This document shows, in pieces, positions 1-10,220 of a DNA stretch of 64,000 bases (the first letter of the stretch is position 1; every line of letters starts with the position of its first letter). The stretch comes from Eutreptiella sp. 'Long Island Sound 2002'. Taxonomy: Eukaryota > Euglenozoa > Euglenophyceae > Eutreptiales > Eutreptiaceae. The translations under genes and the position numbers were made by a program. Where the stretch lies: assembly GCA_964036045.1 (NCBI GenBank), contig CAXIWF010000930.1, positions 62,001-126,000 of the forward strand, written 5' to 3'. The notes beneath the pieces were generated by a model. It was not told the DNA's origin. It made no database searches and worked only from the letters and a program-made list of their open reading frames with translations.

Positions 1-604
1 TGAGAATTTTCTGAGAATTTTCCGAGAATTTTCCGAGAATTTTCCGAGAATTTTCCGAGAATTTTCCGAGAATTTTCCGAGAATTTTCCGAGAATTTTCA
101 GAGAATTTTCTGAGAATTTTCCGAGAATTTTCTGAGAATTTTCCGAGAATTTTCCGAGAATTTTCCGAGAATTTTCCGAGAATTTTCCGAGAATTTTCCG
201 AGAATTTTCCGAGAATTTTCTGAGAATTTTCCGAGAATTTTCCGAGAATTTTCCGAGATTTTCCCGAGAATTTTCCGAGAATTTTCCGAGAATTTTCCCA
301 GAATTTTCCGAGAATTTTCCGAGAATTTTCCGACGATTTTCTGAGAAATTTCCGAGAATTTTCCGAGAATTTTCCGAGAATTTTCCGAGAATTTTCCGAG
401 AATTTTCCGAGAATTTATTGAGAATTTTCTGAGAATTTTCCGAGAATTTTCCGAGAATTTTCCGAGAATTTTCCGAGAATTTTCCGAGAATTTTCTGAGA
501 ATTTTCCGAGAATTTTCCGAGAATTTTCCGAGATTTTTCCGAGAATTTTCCGAGAATTTTCCGAGAATTTTCCGAGAATTTTCCGAGAATTTTCCGAGAA
601 TTTT

Positions 605-687
605 CCGTCAATTTTCCGAGAATTTTCCGAGAATTTTCCGAGATTTTTCCGAGAATTTTCTGAGAATTTTCCGAGAATTTTCCGACG
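605..687 (+). repeat. CCGTC-to-CCGACG cassette (7-monomer spacing), example
   Basis: A recurring order is CCGTC, two canonical units, GAGATTTTT, three or four CCGAG/CTGAG units, then CCGACG followed by CTGAG. The distance from CCGTC to CCGACG is 77 bp (7 monomers) here and at 3,392-3,469. The same order recurs near 12,410, 14,405, 23,605, 33,083, 34,161, 36,230, 47,732, 55,498 and 62,740, among other places. After CCGACG the next unit is either CTGAGAATTTT (as here) or CTGAGAAATTT (as at 3,480), which separates two cassette subtypes. Confidence 0.8.
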
Positions 688-727
688 ATTTTCTGAGAAT
701 TTTCCGAGAATTTTCCGAGAATTTTCC

Positions 728-736
728 GAGTAGTCC
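728..736 (+). repeat. 9-bp variant monomer GAGTAGTCC
   Basis: This unit has lost two bases and carries a changed core. I find it only here, at 11,380-11,388 and at 20,572-20,580. It is a diagnostic tag for one HOR lineage. The homologous place near 4,770 has normal 11-bp units instead. Confidence 0.9.
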
Positions 737-954
737 GAGAATTTTCAGAGATTTTTCCGAGAATTTTCTGAGAATTTTCCGAGAATTTTCCGAGAATTTT
801 CCGAGAATTTTCTGAAAATTTTCCGAGAATTTTCCGAGAATTTTCCGAGAATTTTCCGAGAATTTTCCGAGAATTTTCCGACAATTTTCCGAGAATTTTC
901 CGAGAATTTTCCGAGAATTTTCCGAGAATTTTCCGAGAATTTTCCGAGAATTTT

Positions 955-1012
955 TTGAGAATTTTCCGAGAATTTTCCGAGAATTTTCCGAGAATTTTCC
1001 GAGAATTTCCCG
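955..1012 (+). repeat. TTGAG ... TTTCCCGAG linked marker box, example
   Basis: A TTGAG monomer (CC changed to TT) is followed about 51 bp later by a monomer ending TTTCCC and then by CCGTC. The TTG falls at 955, 3997, 4998, 10531, 11607, 12990, 13913, 20799, 22182, 23105, 24210, 25244, 26333, 29971, 31082, 33435, 34513, 35490, 36579, 37875, 38953, 41876, 42976, 44173, 44899, 46205, 48084, 49410, 50477, 56910, 60148, 60379 and 61970. At 34,513 and 36,579 the partner reads CCCAAG. At 15,010 and 19,745 the partner survives but the TTG unit reads CTGAG or CCGAG. Confidence 0.85.
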
Positions 1013-1869
1013 AGAATTTTCCGTCAATTTTCCGAGAATTTTCCGAGAATTTTCCGAGAATTTTCCGAGAGTTTTCTGAGAATTTTCTGAGAATTTTCCG
1101 AGAATTTTCCGAGAATTTTCCGAGAATTTTCCGAGAATTTTCCGAGAATTTTCCGAGAATTTTCCGAGAATTTTCCGAGAATTTTCCGAGAATTTTCCGA
1201 GAATTTTCCGTCAATTTTCCGAGAATTTTCCGAGAATTTTCCGAGAATTTTCCGTCAATTTTCCGAGAATTTTCCGAGAATTTTCCGAGAATTTTCCGAG
1301 AATTTTCCGAGAATTTTCCGAGAATTTTCCGAGAATTTTCCGAGAATTTTCCGAGAATTTTCCGAGAATTTTCTGGGAATTTTCCGAGAATTTTCTGAGA
1401 ATTTTCCGAGAATTTTCCGAGAATTTTCCGAGAATTTTCAGAGAATTTTCCGAGAATTTTCCGAGAATTTTCCGAGAATTTCCCGAGAATTTACCGAGAA
1501 TTTTCTGAGAATTTTCCGAGAATTTTCCGAGAATTTTCCGAGAATTTTCCGAGAATTTTCCGAGAATTTTCCGAGAATTTTCCGAGAATTTTCCGTCAAT
1601 TTTCCGAGAATTTTCCGCGAATTTTCCGAGATTTTTCCGAGAATTTTCTGAGAATTTTCCGAGAATTTTCCGACGATTTTCTGAGAATTTTCCGAGAATT
1701 TTCCGAGAATTTTCCGAGAATTTTCCGAGAATTTTCCGAGAATTTTCAGAGAATTTTCCGAGAATTTTCTGAGAATTTTCCGAAAATTTTCCGAGAATTT
1801 TCCGTGATTTTTCCGAGAATTTTCCGAGAATTTTCCGAGAATTTTCCGAGAATTTTCCGAGAATTTTCC

Positions 1870-1877
1870 AATTTTCC
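1870..1877 (+). repeat. 8-bp truncated monomer AATTTTCC, example
   Basis: The unit has lost GAG, shifting the 11-bp register by 3 bases. The same junction occurs near 3199, 5594, 8416, 10076, 12214, 13289, 14212, 17650, 21406, 22481, 23404 (doubled), 28314, 52424, 56124, 59362, 61184 and 63377. Altered forms are TTTAGAATTTT near 18,961 and TTTATAATTTT near 55,310, 58,317 and 62,551. Its constant sequence context indicates one deletion spread by HOR amplification. Confidence 0.85.
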
Positions 1878-4099
1878 GAGAATTTTCCGAGAATTTTCCG
1901 AGAATTTTCCGAGAATTTTCCGAGAATTTTCCGAGAATTTTCCGAGAATTTTCCGAGAATTTTCCGAGAATTTTCGGAGAATTTTCCGAGAATTTTCGGA
2001 GAATTTTCCGAGAATTTTCCGAGAATTTTCGGAGAATTTTCCGAGAATTTTCCGTCAATTTTCCGAGAATTTTCCGAGAATTTTCCGAGATTTTTCCGAG
2101 AGGTTTCCGAGAATTTTCCGAGAATTTTCCGACGATTTTCTGAGAAATTTCCGAGAATTTTCCGAGAATTTTCCGAGAATTTTCCGAGAATTTTCCGAGA
2201 ATTTTCCCAGAATTTATTGAGAATTTTCTGAGAATTTTCCGAGAATTTTCCGAGAATTTTCCGAGAATTTTCCGAGAATTTTCCGAGAATTTTCGGAGAT
2301 TTTTCCGAGAATTTTCCGAGAATTTTCCGGGAATTTTCCGAGAATTTTCCGAGAATTTTCCGAGAATTTTCCGAGAATTTTCCGAGAATTTTCCGAGAAT
2401 TTTCTGAGAATTTTCCGAGAATTTTCCGAGAATTTTCCGAGAATTTTCCGAGAATTTTCCGAGAATTTTCTGACAATTTTCTGAGAATTTTCCGAGAATT
2501 TTCCGAGAATTTTCTGAAAATTTTCCGAGAATTTTCCCAGAATTTTCCGACGATTTTCTGAGAAATTTCCGAGAATTTTCCGAGAATTTTTCGAGATTTT
2601 TCCGAGAATTTTCCGAGAATTTTCCGAGAATTGTCCGAGAATTTTGCGAGAATTTTCCGAGAATTTTCCGTCAATTTTCCGAGAATTTTCCGAGAATTTT
2701 CCGAGAATTTTCCGTCAATTTTCCGAGAATTTTCCGAGAATTTTCCGAGAATTTTCCGAGAATTTTCCCAGAATTTTCCGAGAATTTTCCGAGAATTTTC
2801 CGAGAATTTTCCGAGAATTTTCCGAGAATTTTCCGAGAATTTTCTGGGAATTTTCCGAGAATTTTCTGAGAATTTTCCGAGAATTTTCCGAGAATTTTCC
2901 GAGAATTTTCCGAGAATTTTCCGAGAATTTTCCGAGAATTTTCCAAGAATTTTCCGAGAATTTTCCGAGAATTTTTCCGAGAATTTTCTGAGAATTTTCC
3001 GAGAATTTTCCGACGATTTTCTGAGAATTTTCCAAGAATTTTCCGAGAATTTTCCGAGAATTTTCCGAGAATTTTCAGAGAATTTTCCGAGAATTTTCTG
3101 AGAATTTTCCGAAAATTTTCCGAGAATTTTCCGAGATTTTTCCGAGAATTTTCCGAGAATTTTCCGAGAATTTTCCGAGAATTTTCCGAGAATTTTCCAA
3201 TTTTCCGAGAATTTTCCGAGAATTTTCCGAGAATTTTCCGAGAATTTTCCGAGAATTTTCCGAGAATTTTCCGAGAATTTTCCGAGAATTTTCCGAGAAT
3301 TTTCCGAGAATTTTCGGACAATTTTCCGAGAATTTTCCGAGAATTTTCCGAGAATTTTCCGAGAATTTTCGGAGAATTTTCCGAGAATTTTCCGTCAATT
3401 TTCCGAGAATTTTCCGAGAATTTTCCGAGATTTTTCCGAGAATTTTCCGAGAATTTTCCGAGAATTTTCCGACGATTTTCTGAGAAATTTCCGAGAATTT
3501 TCCGAGAATTTTCCGAGAATTTTCCGAGAATTTTCCGTCAATTTTCCGAGAATTTTCCGAGAATTTTCCGAGAATTTTCCGTCAATTTTCCGAGAATTTT
3601 CCGAGAATTTTCCGAGAATTTTCCGAGAATTTTCCGAGATTTTTCCGAGAATTTTCCGAGAATTTTCCGAGAATTTTCCGAGAATTTTCCGAGAATTTTC
3701 CGAGAATTTTCCGAGAATTTTCCGAGAATTTTCCGAGAATTTTCTGAGAATTTTCCGAGAATTTTCCGAGAATTTTCCGAGAATTTTCCGAGCATTTTCC
3801 GAGAATTTTCTGAGAATTTTCTGAGAATTTTCCGAGAATTTTCCGAGAATTTTCTGAAAATTTTCCAAGAATTTTCCGAGAATTTTCCGAGAATTTTCCG
3901 AGAATTTTCCGAGAATTTTCCGACAATTTTCCGAGAATTTTCCGAGAATTTTCCGAGAATTTTCCGAGAATTTTCCGAGAATTTTCCGAGAATTTTTTGA
4001 GAATTTTCCGAGAATTTTCCGAGAATTTTCCGAGAATTTTCCGAGAATTTCCCGAGAATTTTCCGTCAATTTTCCGAGAATTTTCCGAGAATTTTCCGA

Positions 4100-5220
4100 G
4101 AATTTTCCGAGAATTTTCCGAGAATTTTCCGAGAATTTTCAGAGAATTTTCTGAGAATTTTCCGAGAATTTTCTGAGAATTTTCCGAGAATTTTCCGAGA
4201 ATTTTCCGAGAATTTTCCGAGAATTTTCCGAGAATTTTCCGAGAATTTTCCGAGAATTTTCTGAGAATTTTCCGAGAATTTTCCGAGAATTTTCCGAGAT
4301 TTTCCCGAGAATTTTCCGAGAATTTTCCGAGAATTTTCCCAGAATTTTCCGAGAATTTTCCGAGAATTTTCCGACGATTTTCTGAGAAATTTCCGAGAAT
4401 TTTCCGAGAATTTTCCGAGAATTTTCCGAGAATTTTCCGAGAATTTTCCGAGAATTTATTGAGAATTTTCTGAGAATTTTCCGAGAATTTTCCGAGAATT
4501 TTCCGAGAATTTTCCGAGAATTTTCCGAGAATTTTCTGAGAATTTTCCGAGAATTTTCCGAGAATTTTCCGAGATTTTTCCGAGAATTTTCCGAGAATTT
4601 TCCGAGAATTTTCCGAGAATTTTCCGAGAATTTTCCGAGAATTTTCCGTCAATTTTCCGAGAATTTTCCGAGAATTTTCCGAGATTTTTCCGAGAATTTT
4701 CTGAGAATTTTCCGAGAATTTTCCGACGATTTTCTGAGAATTTTCCGAGAATTTTCCGAGAATTTTCCGAGAATTTTCCGAGAATTTTCAGAGAATTTTC
4801 CGAGAATTTTCTGAGAATTTTCCGAGAATTTTCCGAGAATTTTCCGAGAATTTTCTGAAAATTTTCCGAGAATTTTCCGAGAATTTTCCGAGAATTTTCC
4901 GAGAATTTTCCGAGAATTTTCCGACAATTTTCCGAGAATTTTCCGAGAATTTTCCGAGAATTTTCCGAGAATTTTCCGAGAATTTTCCGAGAATTTTTTG
5001 AGAATTTTCCGAGAATTTTCCGAGAATTTTCCGAGAATTTTCCGAGAATTTCCCGAGAATTTTCCGTCAATTTTCCGAGAATTTTCCGAGAATTTTCCGA
5101 GAATTTTCCGAGAGTTTTCTGAGAATTTTCTGAGAATTTTCCGAGAATTTTCCGAGAATTTTCCGAGAATTTTCCGAGAATTTTCCGAGAATTTTCCGAG
5201 AATTTTCCGAGAATTTTCAG
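4100..5220 (+). repeat. Copy 2 of the 4.04 kb-spaced duplication
   Basis: It repeats the marker order of 60-1,180. It lacks the 9-bp monomer GAGTAGTCC of copy 1, which accounts for part of the small offset changes. It ends where a CAGAG monomer appears at about 5,218. Confidence 0.8.
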
Positions 5221-6969
5221 AGAATTTTCTGAGAATTTTCCGAGAATTTTCTGAGAATTTTCCGAGAATTTTCCGAGAATTTTCCGAGAATTTTCCGAGA
5301 ATTTTCCGAGAATTTTCCGAGAATTTTCCGAGAATTTTCCGTCAATTTTCCGAGAATTTTCCGAGAATTTTCCGAGATTTTTCCGAGAATTTTCTGAGAA
5401 TTTTCCGAGAATTTTCCGACGATTTTCCGAGAATTTTCCAAGAATTTTCCGAGAATTTTCCGAGAATTTTCAGAGAATTTTCCGAGAATTTTCTGAGAAT
5501 TTTCCGAAAATTTTCCGAGAATTTTCCGAGATTTTTCCGAGAATTTTCCGAGAATTTTCCGAGAATTTTCCGAGAATTTTCCGAGAATTTTCCAATTTTC
5601 CGAGAATTTTCCGAGAATTTTCCGAGAATTTTCCGAGAATTTTCCGAGAATTTTCCGAGAATTTTCCGAGAATTTTCCGAGAATTTTCCGAGAATTTTCG
5701 GAGAATTTTCCGAGAATTTTCCGAGAATTTTCCGAGAATTTTCCGAGAATTTTCGGAGAATTTTCCGAGAATTTTCCGTCAATTTTCCGAGAATTTTCCG
5801 AGAATTTTCCGAGATTTTTCCGAGAATTTTCCGAGAATTTTCCGAGAATTTTCCGACGATTTTCTGAGAAATTTCCGAGAATTTTCCGAGAATTTTCCGA
5901 GAATTTTCCGAGAATTTTCCGTCAATTTTCCGAGAATTTTCCCAGAATTTTCCGAGAATTTTCCGTCAATTTTCCGAGAATTTTCCGAGAATTTTCCGAG
6001 AATTTTCCGAGAATTTTCCGAGATTTTTCCGAGAATTTTCCGAGAATTTTCCGAGAATTTTCTGAGAATTTTCCGAGAATTTTCCGAGAATTTTCCGAGA
6101 TTTTCCCGAGAATTTTCGGAGAATTTTCCGAGAATTTTCCCAGAATTTTCCGAGAATTTTCCGAGAATTTTACGAGAATTTTCCGAGAATTTTCCGAGAA
6201 TTTTCCGAGAATTTTCCGAGAATTTTCCGAGAATTTTCCGAGAATTTTCCGAGAATTTTCCGAGAATTTTCCGAGAATTTTCCGAGAATTTTCTGGGAAT
6301 TTTCCGAGAATTTTCTGAGAATTTTCCGAGAATTTTCAGAGAATTTTCTGAGAATTTTCCGAGAATTTTCCGAGAATTTTCCGAGAATTTTCCGAGAATT
6401 TTCCGGGAATTTTCCGAGAATTTTCCGAGAATTTTCCGTCAATTTTCCGAGAATTTTCCGAGAATTTTCCGAGATTTTTCGGAGAATTTTCTGAGAATTT
6501 TCCGAGAATTTTCCGACGATTTTCTGAGAATTTTCCGAGAATTTTCCGAGAATTTTCCGAGAATTTTCCGAGAATTTTCAGAGAATTTTCCGAGAATTTT
6601 CTGAGAATTTTCCGAGAATTTTCCGAGAATTTTCCGAGAATTTTCTGAAAATTTTCCGAGAATTTTCCGAGAATTTTCCGAGAATTTTCCGAGAATTTTC
6701 CGAGAATTTTCCGACAATTTTCCGAGAATTTTCCGAGAATTTTCAGAGAATTTTCCGAGAATTTTCTGAGAATTTTCCGAGTATTTCTGAGAATTTTCCG
6801 AGATTTTCCCGAGAATTTTCCGAGAATTTTCCGAGAATTTTCCGAGAATTTTCCGAGAATTTTCCGAGAATTTTCCGAGAATTTCCGAGAATTTTCCGAG
6901 AATTTTCCGAGAATTTTCCGAGAATTTTCCGAGAATTTTCCGAGAATTTTCCGAGAATTTTCCGAGAAT

Positions 6970-8560
6970 TTTCTGGGAATTTTCCGAGAATTTTCTGAGA
7001 ATTTTCCGAGAATTTTCCGAGAATTTTCCGAGAATTTTCCGAGAATTTTCCGAGAATTTTTCGAGAATTTTCCGGGAATTTTCCGAGAATTTTCCGAGAA
7101 TTTTCCGAGAATTTTCCGAGAATTTTCCGAGAATTTTCCGAGAATTTTCCGCCAATTTTCCGAGAATTTTCCGAGAATTTTCCGAGAATTTTCCGCCAAT
7201 TTTCCGAGAATTTTCCGAGAATTTTCCGAGAATTTTCCGAGAATTTTCCGAGATTTTTCCGAGAATTTTCCGAGAATTTTCCGAGAATTTTCCGACGATT
7301 TTCTGAGAATTTTCCGAGAATTTTCCGAGAATTTTCCGAGATTTTCCCGAGAATTTTCCGAGAATTTTCCGAGAAATTTCCGAGAATTTTCCGAGAATTT
7401 TCCGATAATTTTCCGAGACATTTCCAAGAATTTTCCGAGAATTTTCAGAGAATTTTCTGAGAATTTTCCGAGAATTTTCCGAGAATTTTGCGAGAATTTT
7501 CGGAGAATTTTCCGAGAATTTTCCGTCAATTTTCCGAGAATTTTCCGAGAATTTTCCGAGATTTTTCCGAGAATTTTCCGAGAATTTTCCGAGAATTTTC
7601 GGACGATTTTCTGAGAAATTTCCGAGAATTTTCCGAGAATTTTCCGAGAATTTTCCGAGAATTTTCCGAGAATTTTCCGAGAATTTTCCGAGAATTTTCC
7701 GAGAATTTTCCGAGAATTTTCCGTCAATTTTCCGAGAATTTTCCGAGAATTTTCCGAGAATTTTCCGTCAATTTTCCGAGAATTTTCCGAGAATTTTCCG
7801 GGAATTTTCCGAGAATTTTCCGAGAATTTTCCGAGAATTTTCCGAGAATTTTCCGAGAATTTTCCGAGAATTTTCCGAGAATTTTCCGAGAATTTTCCGA
7901 GAATTTTCCGAGAATTTTCTGGGAATTTTCCGAGAATTTTCTGAGAATTTTCCGAGAATTTTCCGAGAATTTTCCGAGAATTTTCCGAGAATTTTCCGAG
8001 AATTTTCCGAGAATTTTCCGAGAATTTCCCGAGAATTTACCGAGAATTTTCTGAGAATTTTCCGAGAATTTTCCGAGAATTTTCCGAGAATTTTCCGAGA
8101 ATTTTCCGAGAATTTTCCGAGAATTTTCCGAGAATTTTCCGTCAATTTTCCGAGAATTTTCCGCGAATTTTCCGAGATTTTTCCGAGAATTTTCTGAGAA
8201 TTTTCCGAGAATTTTCCGACGATTTTCTGAGAATTTTCCGAGAATTTTCCGAGAATTTTCCGAGAATTTTCCGAGAATTTTCCGAGAATTTTTAGAGAAT
8301 TTTCCGAGAATTTTCTGAGAATTTTCCGAAAATTTTCCGAGAATTTTCCGTGATTTTTCCGAGAATTTTCCGAGAATTTTCCGAGAATTTTCCGAGAATT
8401 TTCCGAGAATTTTCCAATTTTCCGAGAATTTTCCGAGAATTTTCGGAGAATTTTCCGAGAATTTTCCGAGAATTTTCCGAGAATTTTCCGAGAATTTTCC
8501 GAGAATTTTCGGAGAATTTTCCGAGAATTTTCGGAGAATTTTCCGAGAATTTTCCAAGAA
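6970..8560 (+). repeat. Clean source segment of the degenerate tract
   Basis: Eleven markers in order reappear at 8,776-10,216: CTGGG 6973, CCGCC 7149, GATTTTCCC about 7340, CGATAA 7403, GAGACATTTCC 7415, CGGACG 7600, CCGCG 8161, TTTAG 8291, GTGATTTTT 8350, the 8-bp unit 8416 and CCAAG 8554. The TTTAG variant at 8,291 is absent from the equivalent position in HOR copy 2 (near 17,525 reads TTTTCAGAG). Here the repeat is regular 11-bp throughout apart from known truncated units. Confidence 0.85.
7415..7425 (+). repeat. Super-HOR marker monomer GAGACATTTCC
   Basis: This monomer is always preceded by CCGATAATTTT and followed by CCAAGAATTTT. It is found once per large HOR interval. Distances to the next copies are 9,234, 10,674, 12,609 and 11,535 bp. 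A damaged copy, GAGACATTCC, lies at 9,177-9,186 in the degenerate tract. Confidence 0.92.
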
Positions 8561-9049
8561 TTTTCGGAGAATTTTCCGAGAATTTTCCGTCAATTTTCCG
8601 AGAATTTTCCGAGAATTTTCCGAGATTTTTCCGAGAATTTTCCGAGAATTTTCCGAGAATTTTCCGACGATTTTCTGAGAAATTTCCGAGAATTTTCGGA
8701 GAATTTTCCGAGAATTTTCCGAGAATTTTCCGAGAATTTTCCCAGAATTTATTGAGAATTTTCTGAGAATTTTTTCTGGGGAATTTTTCCGAGAATTTTT
8801 CTGAGAATTTTCCGAGAATTTTCCGAGAATTTTCCGAGAATTTCCGAGAATTTCGAGAATTTCAGAATTTCCGGGAATTTCCGAGAATTCCGAGAATTTC
8901 CGAGAATTTTCGAGAATTTTCCGGAAATTTCGAGAATTTCGCCAATTTTCCGAGAATTTTCCGAGAATTCGAGAATTCTCGCAATTCTCGGAATTTTCCG
9001 AGAATTTCCGAGAATTTCTCGAGAATTTCCGAGATTTCGAGAATTTCGA

Positions 9050-9065
9050 GAATTCTCGAGAATTC
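9050..9065. repeat. 16-bp perfect palindrome in degenerate tract
   Basis: The sequence GAATTCTCGAGAATTC equals its own reverse complement. It arises where a plus-oriented GAGAATT runs straight into a minus-oriented AATTCTC. The clean array contains no such junction that I can find. Confidence 0.95.
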
Positions 9066-9374
9066 ACGAATTTCTGAGAATTTCCGAGAATTTCCGAGAA
9101 TTTCCGAGATTTTCCCGAGAATTTTCCGAGAATTTTCCGAGAATTTCCGAGAATTTCGAGAATTTCGATAATTTCCGAGACATTCCAAGAATTTTCCGAG
9201 AATTTTCAGAGAATTTTCTGAGAATCCCGAGAATTTCGGAAATTTCGAGAATTTTCGGAAATTTCGAGAATTTCCGTCAATTCCGGAATTTCGGAATTTC
9301 CGAGATTTCCGAGAATTTCCGAGAATTTTCCGAGAATTTTCGGACGATTTCTGAGAAATTTCCGGAAAATTTTC

Positions 9375-9396
9375 CGAGAATTCTCGAGAATTCTCG
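9375..9396. repeat. 22-bp perfect palindrome in degenerate tract
   Basis: This is a perfect inverted repeat centred on CTCGAG at about 9,385, made of alternating GAGAATT and CTCGAG pieces. It marks orientation switching of monomers. Confidence 0.95.
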
Positions 9397-9701
9397 AGAA
9401 TTTCGAGAATTTCGAAATTTCGAGAATTTCGAAATTTCCGAGAAATTTCCGGCAATTTCCGAGAATTCCGAGAATTTCGAAATTTCTCGCAATTTCCGAG
9501 AATTTTCCGAGAATTTCCGGAATTCCGAGAATTTCCGAGAATTTCGAAATTTCCGGAAATTCTCGAAAATTTCGGAAAATTCTCGAAATTTCCGAGAATT
9601 TCCGAGAATTTCGAGAAATTCTGGAATTTCCGAAATTCTGGAAATTTCTCGAAATTTCCGAGAATTTCCGAGAAATTCTCGGAAATTTCCGAAAATTTCC
9701 G

Positions 9702-9727
9702 AAATTCTCGAGAATTCTCGAGAATTT
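9702..9727. repeat. 26-bp perfect palindrome in degenerate tract
   Basis: This is the longest perfect palindrome I found in the window. It is centred on GAATTC at 9,712-9,717, flanked by CTCGAG on each side and ending in AAATT / AATTT. Confidence 0.95.
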
Positions 9728-10008
9728 ACAGAATTCTGAAATTTCCGAGAATTTCGAGAATTCGAGAATTCTCGGAAATTCTCGAGAATTTCCGAGAATT
9801 TCTCGAGAATTTTCCGTCAATTTCCGAGAATTTTCCGCGAATTTTCCGAGATTTTCCGAGAATTTTCTGAATTTCAGAATTTCCGACTATTTCTGAAATT
9901 TCCGAAATTTCCGAGAATTTCGAGAATTTTCCGAGAATTTTCCGAGAATTTTTAGAGAATTTTCCGAGAATTTCTGAGAATTTTCCGAAATTTTCCGAAA
10001 AATTTTCC

Positions 10009-10220
10009 GTGATTTTTCCGAGAATTTTCCGGAGAATTTTCCGAGAATTTTCCGAGAATTTTCCGAGAATTTTCCAATTTTCCGAGAATTTTCCGAGAAT
10101 TTTCGGAGAATTTTCCGAGAATTTTCCGAGAATTTTCCGAGAATTTTCCGAGAATTTTCCGAGAATTTTCGAGAATTTTCCGAGAATTTTCGAGAATTTT
10201 CCGAGAATTTTCCAAGAATT
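10009..10220 (+). repeat. Nearly clean tail of the duplicated segment
   Basis: This matches 8,350-8,558 at an offset of 1,658-1,660 bp, with GTGATTTTT, the 8-bp truncated unit at 10,076 and CCAAG at 10,212. Differences seen include an extra G at about 10,031 and CGGAG reduced to CGAG at two places near 10,169 and 10,191. After 10,216 the match to 8,560 stops (CTGAG versus CGGAG) and the sequence rejoins the HOR copy 2 pattern of about 19,440. Confidence 0.82.

Larger units (their letters stand above)
608..1027 (+). repeat. 420-bp segment, copy 1 of three
   Basis: The segment bounded by two CCGTC monomers gives the same minus-strand conceptual translation (139 residues) as 11,260-11,679 and 20,452-20,871. 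All three contain the rare 9-bp monomer GAGTAGTCC. Offsets are 10,652 and 9,192 bp. It is a repeat-derived open frame, not a gene. Confidence 0.85.
60..1180 (+). repeat. Copy 1 of a 4.04 kb-spaced duplication
   Basis: The ordered markers CAGAG (99), GAGATTTTCCC (about 260), TTTATTGAG (about 415), CCGTC (605), CCGACG (682), TTGAG (955), TTTCCCGAG (about 1,006) and GAGAGTTTT (about 1,068) recur with an offset of 4,041-4,043 bp. The two copies then diverge: this one runs into canonical monomers and CCGTC, the other into CAGAG. Confidence 0.8.
1..6039 (+). repeat. Array segment before the first 9.2 kb HOR copy
   Basis: This is a mosaic of the same variant monomers that build the later HORs. TTGAG-marked boxes lie at 955, 3,997 and 4,998. 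Eight-base truncated monomers lie at 1,870, 3,199 and 5,594. Part of it (about 2,240-3,660) matches 18,004-19,434 with an offset of 15.77-15.78 kb, for example through GAATTGTCC followed by TTTGCGAG at 2,631-2,650 and 18,399-18,418. Part (about 3,690-5,200) matches 10,225-11,810 with an offset of 6.54-6.61 kb. It holds no gene. Confidence 0.85.
8770..10008. repeat. Degenerate, indel-rich satellite tract
   Basis: The 11-bp period breaks down. The first ~40 bases have lengthened homopolymers (six Ts, four Gs, five Ts); after that TTTT and CC are mostly shortened, giving units such as GAGAATTTCC, GAGAATTTC and GAGAATTCTC. Ordered markers align it with 6,973-8,350 upstream: CTGGG 8776, CGCCAA 8940, CGATAA 9166, GAGACATTCC 9177, CGGACG 9341, CCGCG 9835, TTTAG 9951. 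The offset falls from 1,803 to 1,659 bp, a net loss of about 144 bp. Some units read in minus orientation (GGAAATTCTCGG). No other stretch looks like this. It may be a consensus or assembly error patch or a truly decayed duplicate. It holds no gene; the short open frames here are repeat debris. Confidence 0.88.

Noticed and set aside
9050-9727. Cloning or vector junctions, because GAATTC and CTCGAG (EcoRI and XhoI sites) appear repeatedly
   Set aside because: The sites come from orientation switches of the same monomer and no vector sequence is present.
8862-9820. Non-repetitive-looking open frames in the degenerate tract
   Set aside because: They are frameshifted readings of broken monomers (S, R, K, F, I, L, E, N only) and do not resemble any protein family.
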